Source: JAOUEA01 sp963810945 (GTDB lineage Bacteria; Actinomycetota; UBA4738; HRBIN12). Taken from it: a stretch of DNA of 64,000 bases. A program made the position numbers and the translations under genes. Every line of letters starts with the position of its first letter. Positions within the stretch are counted from its first letter, which is position 1. Under the pieces are notes generated by a model. It saw nothing but the letters and a program-made list of their open reading frames with translations, was not told the origin of the DNA and did no database searches. Location: the NCBI GenBank assembly GCA_963810945.1, contig CAWEPI010000004.1, positions 558,001 through 622,000 on the forward strand. Reading direction: 5' to 3'. Positions 56,614 to 64,000 of the stretch are shown here, piece after piece.

Positions 56614-56895
56614 TCAGGCGACGGCCGCGCGTTGGAGCCGTCGTCGCTGTTGCTCCGTAAGGCCACCCCACACCCCGTAGCGCTCGCCGTTCTTGAGCGC
56701 CCAGGCCAGGCATTCCTCCCGGATCCGGCAGGCGCCGCAGAAGGTGAGCGCGGGGCCGGCCTCCTCCTCGGAGATCGGGAAGAAGACGTCGGGGTCGACG
56801 CCGAAGCATGCGGCCCGATCCTGCCAGTGGTCCGGAGGCGACGGATTCCCCGGCAGCATGCTCAGGTCCACGTCCGGGAACCGATCGATCCTCAC
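56614..56895 (-). CDS. WhiB-family Fe-S transcriptional regulator
   Basis: This is a 93-residue regulator that carries a [4Fe-4S] cluster and is found only in actinobacteria and their phages. The four cysteines are C30, C53, C56 and C62 (in RAACFG and FCGACRIREECLAW), followed by the GVWGG turn in YGVWGGLTEQQRRRL and a basic tail. The GTG start at 56895 follows GGGGAGGGGGAAGG; an ATG at 56955 would add 20 residues but lacks a ribosome-binding site. As sequenced, no stop codon separates it from the upstream ygfZ frame, probably because of an indel. Confidence 0.9.
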   Translation of the reverse strand: MRIDRFPDVDLSMLPGNPSPPDHWQDRAACFGVDPDVFFPISEEEAGPALTFCGACRIREECLAWALKNGERYGVWGGLTEQQRRRLQRAAVA

Positions 56896-57041
56896 GTGCC
56901 CTTCCCCCTCCCCAGAGCGTTCCCCGGCGGCGGGCACCGTCGGGACCCGATTCATAACAGAGGGGTGAGGCCGAACGGAAGGGGTCCAAGGCACGCAATC
57001 CGCGAACCCCCGGTAGCGGGACTCGAAATGACCCGAACGGG

Positions 57042-57927
57042 CTAGTCCATCGAGCCGACAGCATCGAGATCGGATCCCCTCCGCGGTGCGGAGCGGACCC
57101 TCGGCCGACGCCCAGGCGACCATCGCCAACGCCACCGCGCCCGTGCCGTCGACGGCCACGCTCGTCACCTCCCCGACGGGCGTCCCGCCCGCGACGACCG
57201 TGGCGCCCGGGGCTACGGGAACGTTCGCGCGGAGGTGCCGGAGGACCCGAGGGGGGTGACCGAGGTTGCGAACCTTCGCGACCGATTCCTGTCCGAGGAA
57301 GCAGCCCTTGGCGGTGTCGATCGTCCAGTCCAGGCCCACTTCGGCGGGCAGCGCGTCCTGGCCGAAGTCGACGCCCATGCGCGGGGTGCCCGCGTGGATC
57401 CGGCGCACCTCGAGCGTCACCGCGCCCACCTCGACGAGGTCGTGGCGCACCAGGCCGTCCTCGATGCGCCACGCGGTCTTGCCGACCGGCATCACGAGAT
57501 CCACGCCGGATCCGACGACGGAGGGCGTGAGGCCGGGGCGCCCGACGAGCTCCCGGGCCGTCCCGAGCACGGCGAACAACGCCAGCTCGTTGGTGGCGTC
57601 ACGGAGGTCGACCGCGGAGGACAGCACGTAGCGCGAGAGGAGCAGGCCGATGTGGTCGGGTTGGTCGGCGGGTTGCAGGAGCAGGTAGCCCTCGTCGTCG
57701 CACCCCAGACCGAAGTCCGCCAGGATGCGCCCCGTGGGGGACAGGAGCAGGGAGCGGTGCGCGGACCCCGGCGTGAGCGCCACGACGTCACAGGTCACGA
57801 GGTCGTTCAGCCATCCCTGCGCGTCGGCCCCGTTCACGCGGACCTTGCGGTAGTCCGACAGATCGGCGAACGCCCGGCCGGCCTCGACCGCCTCCAGTTC
57901 TTCCCGTGGTGCGTCGAGCGGATCCAT
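57042..57927 (-). CDS. YgfZ/CAF17-type folate-binding Fe-S protein
   Basis: This is a GcvT-like protein that uses tetrahydrofolate to help mature or repair certain Fe-S proteins. The diagnostic motif is KGCFLGQESVAKV, near residue 205. The N-terminus ADLSDYRKVRVNGADAQGWLNDL is the expected fold. As sequenced, the frame runs past the C-terminus (EGPLRTAEG) into the WhiB gene. One extra C in the CCCC run at about 57076-57079 would explain this; without it the protein ends SMD at a TAG (57042-57044) after about 294 residues. ATG at 57927 follows AGAGGGGG. A TACTCT -10 (57948-57953) lies upstream. Confidence 0.82.
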
Positions 57928-57961
57928 CGGGCACCACCCCCTCTGGGAGAGTATCGGCACG

Positions 57962-59095
57962 ATGGACGTTCCCGGCACACTCCTCGTGACGAACGATTAC
58001 CCGCCGCGCGTGGGGGGCATCCAGCGCACCCTGGAGGCGCTATGGAAGCACCTCCCTCCCGGACGGGTCTCGGTGTTCTGCCCCGACCGGGACGGCGCCG
58101 CCGACTACGACGCGGCTCAGCCCTATCGCATCCTGCGCCAACCCGAGCGCGTCCTGCTCCCCACCCCCCAGGTCGCCGCGCGCGTCGAGGCGGCGGTTGA
58201 GGAGGTCGGCGCGGAGGTCGTGCTCTTCGGCGCCTGCTACCCGTTGGCCACGATGGGGCCGTACCTCGCGACGCGGGGAACGCCCTACCTCGCGGCGGCC
58301 CACGGCTTCGAGTACTGGCTCTCGCTGATGCCCGGCTCCCACACCCTGATGCGCTACGCGACCTCGAGAGCCTCGCGGGTGCCGGTGATGTGCAGCGCGT
58401 TCATCGCCCGGACCGTGCGCACGGCCGTGCCCCGACAGGTGCCGGTGAGCGTGCTCTACCCGGGTGCCGACCTGACGGTCTTCCGACCCGACCTCGAGAC
58501 CGCCGATCTGCGGCTGCGTCACGGGATCGGCGATCGACCGCTCGTCGTCTGCGTGAGTCGGCTCGTCGCCCGCAAGGGCCAGGACATGCTGATCAGGAGC
58601 ATCGCCGACGTCCAGCGACGCGTCCCAGGCGCGGCCCTGATGATCGTGGGCGGGGGACCGTATGAGGAGACGCTGCGAGGGCTCGCCGCGGGCGCGCCCG
58701 GGGACTCGGTGTTCTTCAGCGGCCAGGTGTCGGAGGAGGATCTTCCCCGCTACTACGCGATGGGGGATGTGTTCGCGATGCCCTGCAGGACGCGGCTCGG
58801 TGGGCTGGAGGTCGAGGGCTGGGGCAACGTCTTCATCGAGGCCGCCGCGTGCGCCCGGCCGGTGGTGGTGGGGGATTCGGGCGGCGCGCGCGAGGCGCTC
58901 GTGGAGGGCGAGACCGGCCTCCTCGTGGACGGCCGGAGCGCGCTCGAGGTGGGCGACGCGGTGGCCCGCTTGCTGGGAGACCCGGATCTGGCTCGGCGCA
59001 TGGGGGAGGCCGGGCGGGCCCGCGTCGAACGGGCGCACACCTGGCCGCGCATCGCCGAGACCCTGGCGCTCTGGCTCCAGATGGCGGCCGGTTGA
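57962..59095 (+). CDS. GT4 glycosyltransferase, PimB-like mannosyltransferase
   Basis: This is a 377-residue GT-B enzyme of family 4. The N-terminal donor-free domain begins LLVTNDYPPRVGGIQRTLEAL, with the GG-IQR loop of mycobacterial PimB'. The C-terminal domain has VCVSRLVARKGQDMLI, MIVGGGPYEE and the donor-binding GLEVEGWGNVFIEAAACARPVV (Glu residues of the EX7E motif). PimB' adds the second mannose to phosphatidylinositol mannosides. The neighbours SRPBCC and ArsA downstream also match the mycobacterial pimB' locus as I recall it. It diverges from ygfZ. Confidence 0.85.
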   Translation: MDVPGTLLVTNDYPPRVGGIQRTLEALWKHLPPGRVSVFCPDRDGAADYDAAQPYRILRQPERVLLPTPQVAARVEAAVEEVGAEVVLFGACYPLATMGPYLATRGTPYLAAAHGFEYWLSLMPGSHTLMRYATSRASRVPVMCSAFIARTVRTAVPRQVPVSVLYPGADLTVFRPDLETADLRLRHGIGDRPLVVCVSRLVARKGQDMLIRSIADVQRRVPGAALMIVGGGPYEETLRGLAAGAPGDSVFFSGQVSEEDLPRYYAMGDVFAMPCRTRLGGLEVEGWGNVFIEAAACARPVVVGDSGGAREALVEGETGLLVDGRSALEVGDAVARLLGDPDLARRMGEAGRARVERAHTWPRIAETLALWLQMAAG

Positions 59096-59124
59096 GGGTG
59101 CTTCGGCGGTCGCGAGCTCGGGGG

Positions 59125-59130
59125 TACCCT
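59125..59130 (+). promoter_or_regulatory. Leaderless -10 of zinc-ribbon gene
   Basis: TACCCT, then 7 nt, then the ATG at 59138. Confidence 0.45.
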
Positions 59131-59137
59131 GGCGCGC

Positions 59138-59836
59138 ATGGAGGATCCCACCGCGGCTGAGGGAGGGCGTCGGTGCCCGACGTGCGGGGCGCTCGTCTCG
59201 TCGGACGCGAGCTGGTGCGGGCAGTGCTTCACCCCGATCCGCGAGCGGGCCGTCGAGGTCGGAGCCCCGACGGCGCCGGAAGGAGCCGCACGCGCGGCGG
59301 AGGACCCGGCCACGACGAGCCCGACGCCCCCGACGGCGCCGGGGCGGGGCGGAGCCAACGCGAAGATCCCCACATGGCCCTGTCCCACCTGCGATCACGC
59401 CAACGCGATCGAGCGGGAGACCTGTGAGGTGTGCGGGACGCCGTTCGCCGCCTTGATGCGCAGGGACGAGCGACCGCCGGACGTCGATCCGACCACGGCT
59501 CTGCTGTGGTCGTTCGTCTTCCCGGGCCTCGGTCATCGCAAGGTGGGGCGACCGGTGGACGGCCTCGCGCGCGGCATCCTCTTCGCGATCCTCGCGGGCA
59601 TGGCGGTGCTCGTCGCCCTCGCGGGCACCGCGTCGGGGATGCTCTCGGCGGTCCTCGGCCTCTTCGCGATCCTGGCCCTCGCGGTGTACCTCGGGTCCGC
59701 CCTCGAGGCCTACCGGCTGGCGCAAGGAGCGGAGCCGCTCGTGAGCGCCCGCGCCCTGATGTGGGCCACGGTCGCCGTCGTCATGCTCTCCGTGCTGATG
59801 CTCGCGATGGCCGTGGTCGCGACGGCCAAACGGTAG
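59138..59836 (+). CDS. Double zinc-ribbon membrane protein
   Basis: This is a 232-residue protein of unknown function. Two zinc ribbons are seen: CPTCGALVSSDASWCGQC (about 11-28) and CPTC with CEVCG (about 84-104), separated by a Pro/Thr-rich linker. After an acidic turn there are about four hydrophobic helices (ALLWSFVFPGLGHRKVGR, then three more), like the TM2-type domain that begins with a GLGHRKVGR turn. It has its own leaderless promoter and lies between the PimB-like and SRPBCC genes. Confidence 0.75.
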   Translation: MEDPTAAEGGRRCPTCGALVSSDASWCGQCFTPIRERAVEVGAPTAPEGAARAAEDPATTSPTPPTAPGRGGANAKIPTWPCPTCDHANAIERETCEVCGTPFAALMRRDERPPDVDPTTALLWSFVFPGLGHRKVGRPVDGLARGILFAILAGMAVLVALAGTASGMLSAVLGLFAILALAVYLGSALEAYRLAQGAEPLVSARALMWATVAVVMLSVLMLAMAVVATAKR

Positions 59837-59839
59837 GAT
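59834..59839 (+). promoter_or_regulatory. Candidate -10 of SRPBCC gene
   Basis: TAGGAT overlaps the stop codon of the previous gene and lies 9 nt before the SRPBCC ATG. Confidence 0.3.
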
Positions 59840-59848
59840 TCCGCACGC

Positions 59849-60289
59849 ATGGAGCACGCCGAGGGATCCATCGTGATCGAGGCCCCGCTCGAGGACGTCA
59901 TGGAGGTCATCGAGGACTACGAGGCCTACCCGGAGTGGGCCGACGTGAACAGCGTCGCCGTGCGCCAGCGGGGGGAGGGCGGACGTGCGACGGAGGTCGC
60001 CTTCGAGGTGGACGTGCCGGTGCTCGGCAAGGCGGCGTACACCCTCGCCTATCAGTACGCCCCCGGGGATGCAGGGCTGTCGTGGGTGACGAAGGAGGCT
60101 CGGGGAGCCGTGCGCGACATCCGCGGCGAGTACCTGCTCAACGAGTTCGACGACGGGACGACGAAGGTCACGTATCGGCTCGCGGTCGAGCTGGGGGTGC
60201 TCGTGCCGGGATTCCTGCGCACCGAGGGCGCGAAGCGGGTCATCGAGAACGCCCTGGAGAAGCTGAAGCGTCGCGTCGAGATGGGCTGA
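59849..60289 (+). CDS. SRPBCC (START-like/polyketide-cyclase) family protein
   Basis: This is a 146-residue helix-grip protein with a hydrophobic pocket for lipids or aromatics. It starts GSIVIEAPLEDVMEVIEDYEAYPEWAD, the typical opening of the COQ10/cyclase family, and ends with a long C-terminal helix (FLRTEGAKRVIENALEKL). The mycobacterial equivalent lies next to the ArsA-like gene, as here. The ligand is unknown. Confidence 0.85.
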   Translation: MEHAEGSIVIEAPLEDVMEVIEDYEAYPEWADVNSVAVRQRGEGGRATEVAFEVDVPVLGKAAYTLAYQYAPGDAGLSWVTKEARGAVRDIRGEYLLNEFDDGTTKVTYRLAVELGVLVPGFLRTEGAKRVIENALEKLKRRVEMG

Positions 60290-60345
60290 GTCGGGCTCCA
60301 TCGCTTCGCCACGACCCTCGGCTCCCGCGCTCGCGCGATGCCACG

Positions 60346-60351
60346 TAAGCT
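60346..60351 (+). promoter_or_regulatory. Leaderless -10 of arsA-like gene
   Basis: TAAGCT, then 7 nt, then the ATG at 60359. Confidence 0.5.
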
Positions 60352-60358
60352 CTTCCAC

Positions 60359-61571
60359 ATGCGTGTCGTGTTGTTCACGGGGAAGGGCGGGGTCGGCAAG
60401 ACCACCGTGGCCGCCGCGACCGCCGTGCGCGCCGCGCGCTCGGGCCGTCGCACGCTCGTGATGTCGACCGATCCGGCGCACTCCCTGGGCGACTCCTTCG
60501 AGCTGCCGATCGAGTCGGCGCCCACGCTGATCACGGAGAACCTGTGGGCCCAGCAGATCGACGCCCAGGAACGCCTCGAGGACAACTGGAGGGAGATCCA
60601 GGACTACTTCATCCAGCTGATGAACTGGGCCGGGACCGAGACGATCCAGGCCGAGGAGCTCACGGTGATCCCCGGTCTGGACGAGATCTTCGCGCTGATC
60701 GACGTGAAGACGCACGTCGAGAGCGGCAGCTACGACATGCTCGTGGTGGACTGCGCGCCGACCGCGGAGACGCTCCGCCTGCTGTCGCTCCCCGAGATCA
60801 TGAACTGGTACATCGAGCGGATCTTCCCTGTGGAGCGCAAGGTGGTGAAGGCGGTACGGCCCATCGTCTCCCGGATGACGACGCTGCCGATCGCGGGCGA
60901 CAAGGTGTTCGCCGCGGTGGAGCGCCTGCACCGCAACCTCGATGACGTGAAGCAGATCCTCACGGACGAGCGCGTGTCGTCCGTGCGCCTCGTGGTGAAC
61001 CCGGAGAAGATGGTGATCGCCGAGGCGCGTCGCACGTACACGTACCTCGGCCTCTTCGGCTACCGGGTGGACGCGGTGATCGTGAACCGCATCATCCCCG
61101 CAGGAGGTGAACGACCCCTACTTCGGCAAGTGGAAGGACATCCAGGCCGAGCATCTGGCCACCGTGCGGGAGTCGTTCGAGCCGGTGCCGATCCTCGAGG
61201 CACGCCTGTTCGACCGGGAGATGGTGGGCGTGCCCCTCCTGGTGGAGATGGGCGACGAGGTCTACGGCGATCGCGAGGCCACCGCGGTCCTGTATCACGA
61301 CGATCCGATCCGCGTGCGCAAGCGCGGGACCGGATACGTGCTCTCGATGCGCCTCCCGTTCGTCTCGCGCGACGAGATGGACATCCACCGCCGGGGCGAC
61401 GAGCTCTTCGTGCGGGTCGGATCGTACAAGCGCAACCTGATCCTGCCGCAGACCCTGAAGCGCATGGTCGTGCGCGAGGCGAACTTCGCGGGCGACCACC
61501 TCGAGATCCTGTTCGGCCGTCCACCTTCGCCCCCCGAGGCGGGGCCGGCGGAGGGAAGGAACGGAGCATGA
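60359..61571 (+). CDS. ArsA/Get3-family ATPase with HSP20-like tail, frameshifted
   Basis: This ATPase belongs to the ArsA/Get3 group. The deviant Walker A FTGKGGVGKTTVAAAT lies at residues 6-21, switch I at MSTDPAHSLGDSF, and switch II at VVDCAPTAETLRLL. One extra G at 61103 breaks the frame after VIVNRIIPA; the protein continues EVNDPYFGKWKDIQAEHL. The last 80 residues form an HSP20-like beta-sandwich (VRKRGTGYVLSMRLPFV, FVRVGSYKRNLILPQTLK), seen in bacterial ArsA homologues that are not arsenic pumps. Corrected length is about 403 residues. It ends overlapping the next gene as ATGA. The role is unknown; no arsB or arsR is present. Confidence 0.88.
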
Positions 61572-61858
61572 CGGACGAAGCGAGCGCCTCCACCACGTCC
61601 GAGGATCCGACCGAGGCACGCGCTCCCGAGGCCGACGCCGCGGGCGGCGCGCCCGAGGCGCACGTCTGCAACGTGGGGTTCTGTCCGATCGGACTCGCCC
61701 TCACCTCCGTCCAGCCGATGCGTCCGGAGGTGGTCGAGCACCTGCTCGTCGCCGGCCGCGAGTTCATCCTCGCGATGCAGGCCGTCGTGAGCGCCAGGGC
61801 GGAGCAGTTCGCCGGCGAGGGCGTCCCGACGGACCTGCAGAAGATCGACATCGGGTGA
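61568..61858 (+). CDS. Conserved small protein coupled to ArsA-like gene
   Basis: This is a 96-residue protein with a disordered acidic first half (1-30) and a conserved-looking second half HVCNVGFCPIGLALTSVQP followed by an amphipathic helix (PEVVEHLLVAGREFILAMQAVV). The two cysteines six positions apart (CNVGFCP) suggest a metal or redox role. Its ATG overlaps the ArsA-like stop, so the two products probably act together. I recall no named family. Confidence 0.65.
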   Translation: MTDEASASTTSEDPTEARAPEADAAGGAPEAHVCNVGFCPIGLALTSVQPMRPEVVEHLLVAGREFILAMQAVVSARAEQFAGEGVPTDLQKIDIG

Positions 61859-61868
61859 GCGCGCCGGC

Positions 61869-62822
61869 GTGAGCACCCCGACGGCGCAGGCGATCGGCAT
61901 CGACGTCGGCGGGACGAAGACGGCCGCCCTGCGGGTGAGCGCTGAGGGCGAGATCCTCGCGCGCGAGGCCCTGGCCACCCCCGCCGACGACATGCAGGCC
62001 ACCCTGGACACCATGGCGGAGGCCGCGCGCGCGGTGCTCTCACCCGAGGTCCGGGCGATCGGGGTAGGGGCGGCGGGACTGGTGGAGGCCGGGACGGGGC
62101 GGCTGATCTTCGCGCCCAACCTCGCTTGGCGGAACGCGTTGCTGACCGACCATCTCTGGGAATCGATCGGGCTGCCGGCGTTCGCGGACAACGACAACAA
62201 CGTGGCGGCCTGGGGCGAGTATCGGCACGGAGCCGCGCGCGGATACCGCCACGTCCTGTTCGTGGGGGTCGGCACCGGCATCGGCGGCGGCATCATCGTG
62301 GACGGGAAGCTGCTGCGGGGCGCCCACGGGTTCGCGGCCGAGATCGGTCACATCATCGTCGAACCGGCGGGCCCGCTCTGCGGCTGTGGCAACCACGGAT
62401 GCTGGGAGCAGGTCGCGAGCGGGCACGCGCTCACGCGGGCGGGCCGTGACGCCGCCAGCCAACATCCCCAGTCGATGATCGCCCGGCGCTGCGGCGGGGA
62501 CCCGTCCAAGGTGAGCGGGCCGCTCGTGACCGAGGCAGCGCGGGCCGGCGACCCCGTGGCGCGCGGCATCCTCGCGCGCGTGGGCCGGCGGCTCGGCGAG
62601 GGCATCGCCGGCCTCGTGAACGTCCTCGACCCCGAGGTCGTCGTGGTCGGGGGCGGCGTGGCGGCCGCGGGGGACCTCCTGATGGGCTCGGCCCGCATCG
62701 CGTTCTCCACGTCGGTCGAGGCCTCCGCGCACCGCCCCGAGGTGCCGCTGCTGGTAGCCACGCTCGGCAACGACGCCGGCGCCGTGGGCGCGGCCACGCT
62801 CGCGCTCGAGGAGCTCGGGTGA
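61869..62822 (+). CDS. ROK-family glucokinase
   Basis: This is a 317-residue sugar kinase that phosphorylates glucose or a related hexose. It has the phosphate loop IGIDVGGTKTAALRVS (residues 7-22), the sugar site FADNDNNVAAWGEY and GTGIGGGIIVDGKL, and the ROK zinc motif CGCGNHGCWEQVASG with its three cysteines. The GTG start is 10 nt after the previous gene. In other actinobacteria a ROK glucokinase also sits near the ArsA-like gene. Whether it prefers ATP or polyphosphate cannot be told. Confidence 0.92.
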   Translation: MSTPTAQAIGIDVGGTKTAALRVSAEGEILAREALATPADDMQATLDTMAEAARAVLSPEVRAIGVGAAGLVEAGTGRLIFAPNLAWRNALLTDHLWESIGLPAFADNDNNVAAWGEYRHGAARGYRHVLFVGVGTGIGGGIIVDGKLLRGAHGFAAEIGHIIVEPAGPLCGCGNHGCWEQVASGHALTRAGRDAASQHPQSMIARRCGGDPSKVSGPLVTEAARAGDPVARGILARVGRRLGEGIAGLVNVLDPEVVVVGGGVAAAGDLLMGSARIAFSTSVEASAHRPEVPLLVATLGNDAGAVGAATLALEELG

Positions 62823-63703
62823 AGCTCGGCATCTCGCTCCCCGTGTTCACCGCCGACGTCGGGAAGCCGCTGTCGATGGCGGCGCGCTGCGCCGGCCTGG
62901 GGGTGGACGGCGTGTTCTCCCCGGACCATCTCTTCCCGCCGGTGTTCTACCCCCCGTCGGGCCCGGAGCGTCCCGCGCTGGAGCCGTTCACGCTGCTCGC
63001 CGCCGTCGCGGCGCGTCATCCGGAGCTCGCGGTCGGCACCCTCGTGACCCGCGTGACCCTGCGTCCGGCGGGACTTCTCGCGAAGGAGGCGGCGGCGCTC
63101 GACGAGATGAGCGGGGGGCGGGCGATCCTCGCCCTCGGCGCGGGCGACCGTGCCTCGTTGCCCGAGCACGAGACCTTCGGCATCCCGTTCCCCCCGGCGG
63201 CGGACCGGGTGGCCTTGCTCGAAGAGACGACGAACGCCCTGCGCGCCCTCTTCGACGGCCGGGCATGGGAGGGAGGTCCGCACGTGCCGGCGATGACCGG
63301 GCCGCTCCTGCCATCCGGCGAGCCGTCGCTGTGGGTGGGTGGGCTGTCCGACGCGGTGTTGGGGGTGGCCGCGAGGACCGCCGATGCCTGGAACGGTTGG
63401 GGTCTCGACGCGGACACGTTCGCCGAGAAGGCCTCCCGCCTGCACGAGCTCGCGGAGGGTCGCGAGGTGTCTCCCACGTGGGGCGGGATCGCCCTGGTGG
63501 GGGAGGACGACGACGACCTCGCACGGCTCAAGGCCATCCGCGCCGAGAAGGGCCTCTCGCTCGACGGGGTGTGGACGGGATCGGTGGCGGACCTGCGCGC
63601 GTTCGCGGGCAGGCTCGAAGACGCGGGCGCGTCCTGGCTGGTGGTGCTGCCGGTGGGTCCCGCCGATCGCGTGGATGTGATCGCCCGGACCCTGCGCCCG
63701 TGA
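62819..63703 (+). CDS. Luciferase-like (LLM) F420/FMN-dependent oxidoreductase
   Basis: This is a 294-residue TIM-barrel protein of the bacterial luciferase family. It starts KLGISLPVFTADVGKPLSMA and has PDHLFPPV, VTLRPAGLLAKEAAALDEMSGGR-type sequence (key ALD and GGR), LALGAGDR and LWVGGLSDAVLGVAAR. Actinobacterial members mostly use F420. The substrate is unknown. The GTG start overlaps the glucokinase stop, and the stop overlaps the next start. Confidence 0.85.
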   Translation: MKLGISLPVFTADVGKPLSMAARCAGLGVDGVFSPDHLFPPVFYPPSGPERPALEPFTLLAAVAARHPELAVGTLVTRVTLRPAGLLAKEAAALDEMSGGRAILALGAGDRASLPEHETFGIPFPPAADRVALLEETTNALRALFDGRAWEGGPHVPAMTGPLLPSGEPSLWVGGLSDAVLGVAARTADAWNGWGLDADTFAEKASRLHELAEGREVSPTWGGIALVGEDDDDLARLKAIRAEKGLSLDGVWTGSVADLRAFAGRLEDAGASWLVVLPVGPADRVDVIARTLRP

Positions 63704-64000
63704 ACAGCACGGAGTTGAAGCGCGCCAAGCGTCGCGTGCGGAACGAGGTTCTCGCCGTGCGGGATGCGGTGCCCCCCCAGCGTCGGCGGGCGATGGCCGA
63801 ACGCGTGGCCGATCGATTCATGGCGCTCCCGGAGGTGGTCGAGGCGCGGATCGTGATGGCGTTCTGGTCGTTCGGCTCGGAGCTGCCCACGATGCCCCTG
63901 ATCGAGCGGCTCCTCGGGGCCGGCGTCGGGGTCGCGCTCCCGCGGATCGACGACGGGGAGCTGCAGGCGCGGACCTGGGCCCCGGGGGAGCCCATGACCG
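63700..64000 (+). CDS. 5-formyltetrahydrofolate cyclo-ligase, 3' partial
   Basis: This enzyme converts 5-formyl-THF to 5,10-methenyl-THF with ATP. The window ends after 100 codons. Visible are the basic N-terminal KRAKRRVRNEVLAVRDAVPP (the KxxxR phosphate-binding start), the FWSFGSELPTMPLI segment (motif with SxxSEL-like pattern) and the VALPRIDDGEL strand. The GTG start overlaps the previous stop. The C-terminal half lies outside the window. Confidence 0.85.
   Translation, partial: MNSTELKRAKRRVRNEVLAVRDAVPPQRRRAMAERVADRFMALPEVVEARIVMAFWSFGSELPTMPLIERLLGAGVGVALPRIDDGELQARTWAPGEPMT

Noticed and set aside
58040..60931. A 963-codon minus-strand frame opposite the PimB-like to ArsA-like genes
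   Set aside because: His/Arg/Gly-rich antisense composition typical of high-GC shadows; the plus-strand genes are well supported.
60359..61571. Arsenic-resistance operon
   Set aside because: The ATPase is ArsA-like but has an HSP20-type tail, and no ArsB, ArsR, ArsC or ArsD gene is present nearby.

Overview
This 64 kb window looks like ordinary chromosome from a high-GC member of the Actinomycetota. The main evidence is a WhiB-type Fe-S regulator, a mycothiol-type DinB/maleylpyruvate-isomerase protein, F420/flavin-type reductases, a DEDD-exonuclease/GIY-YIG fusion, a PimB-like mannosyltransferase beside SRPBCC and ArsA genes, a SufBDC-SufS-SufU operon, and frequent GTG/TTG starts. The class cannot be fixed from the sequence. 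I see no rRNA, tRNA, CRISPR array, insertion sequence or prophage. Gene density is very high, and only one gap exceeds 300 bases.

Layout. 0-5 kb: a copper P-type ATPase (cut by the window edge), a thioredoxin-TPR protein and a polyprenyl-phosphate sugar-1-phosphate transferase. 4.7-11.5 kb: a minus-strand operon lpd, E1 alpha, E1 beta, E2, lipB, with gcvT divergent from it. 11.5-14.7 kb: a lipoprotein, a receiver-histidine kinase with a degenerate receiver, a NarL-type regulator and a SufT-like protein. 14.7-17.1 kb: a leader region with a candidate dicysteine peptide, then thiosulfate sulfurtransferase, beta-carbonic anhydrase and a PAP2 phosphatase. 17.2-22.8 kb: the suf operon. 22.8-30.6 kb: Ca2+/H+ antiporter, DUF2207 protein, acetyltransferase, ECF sigma/anti-sigma pair, mycothiol-type protein, glycerate kinase and a YbaK-like deacylase. 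30.6-43.4 kb: HesB/IscA, three-gene transhydrogenase, aminotransferase, MetH, a cyclic-nucleotide-binding protein, an aldo/keto reductase and 2-oxoacid:ferredoxin oxidoreductase. 43.4-50.4 kb: a second cysteine desulfurase with an aquaporin, a tight run of small unknown genes, thiolase and the exonuclease-UvrC protein. 50.5-56.6 kb: a giant Calx-beta surface protein and heptose genes. 56.6-64 kb: WhiB, YgfZ, PimB-like, zinc-ribbon, SRPBCC, ArsA, ROK glucokinase, luciferase-like oxidoreductase and 5-formyl-THF cyclo-ligase.

Two properties run through the window. First, at least thirteen genes have a TANNNT -10 hexamer exactly 6 or 7 bases before the start codon, the signature of leaderless transcription. 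Second, about ten otherwise intact conserved genes carry single-base frameshifts, mostly one extra base. That is more likely uncorrected assembly error than gene decay, so several genes are given here as one frameshifted unit.

Functionally the window leans towards Fe-S and sulfur handling (suf, SufT-like, HesB, a second desulfurase, sulfurtransferase with a possible cysteine-sensing leader), one-carbon and lipoate metabolism (MetH, GcvT, YgfZ, 5-FCL, LipB), 2-oxoacid oxidation by both dehydrogenase-complex and ferredoxin routes, and envelope glycan synthesis.
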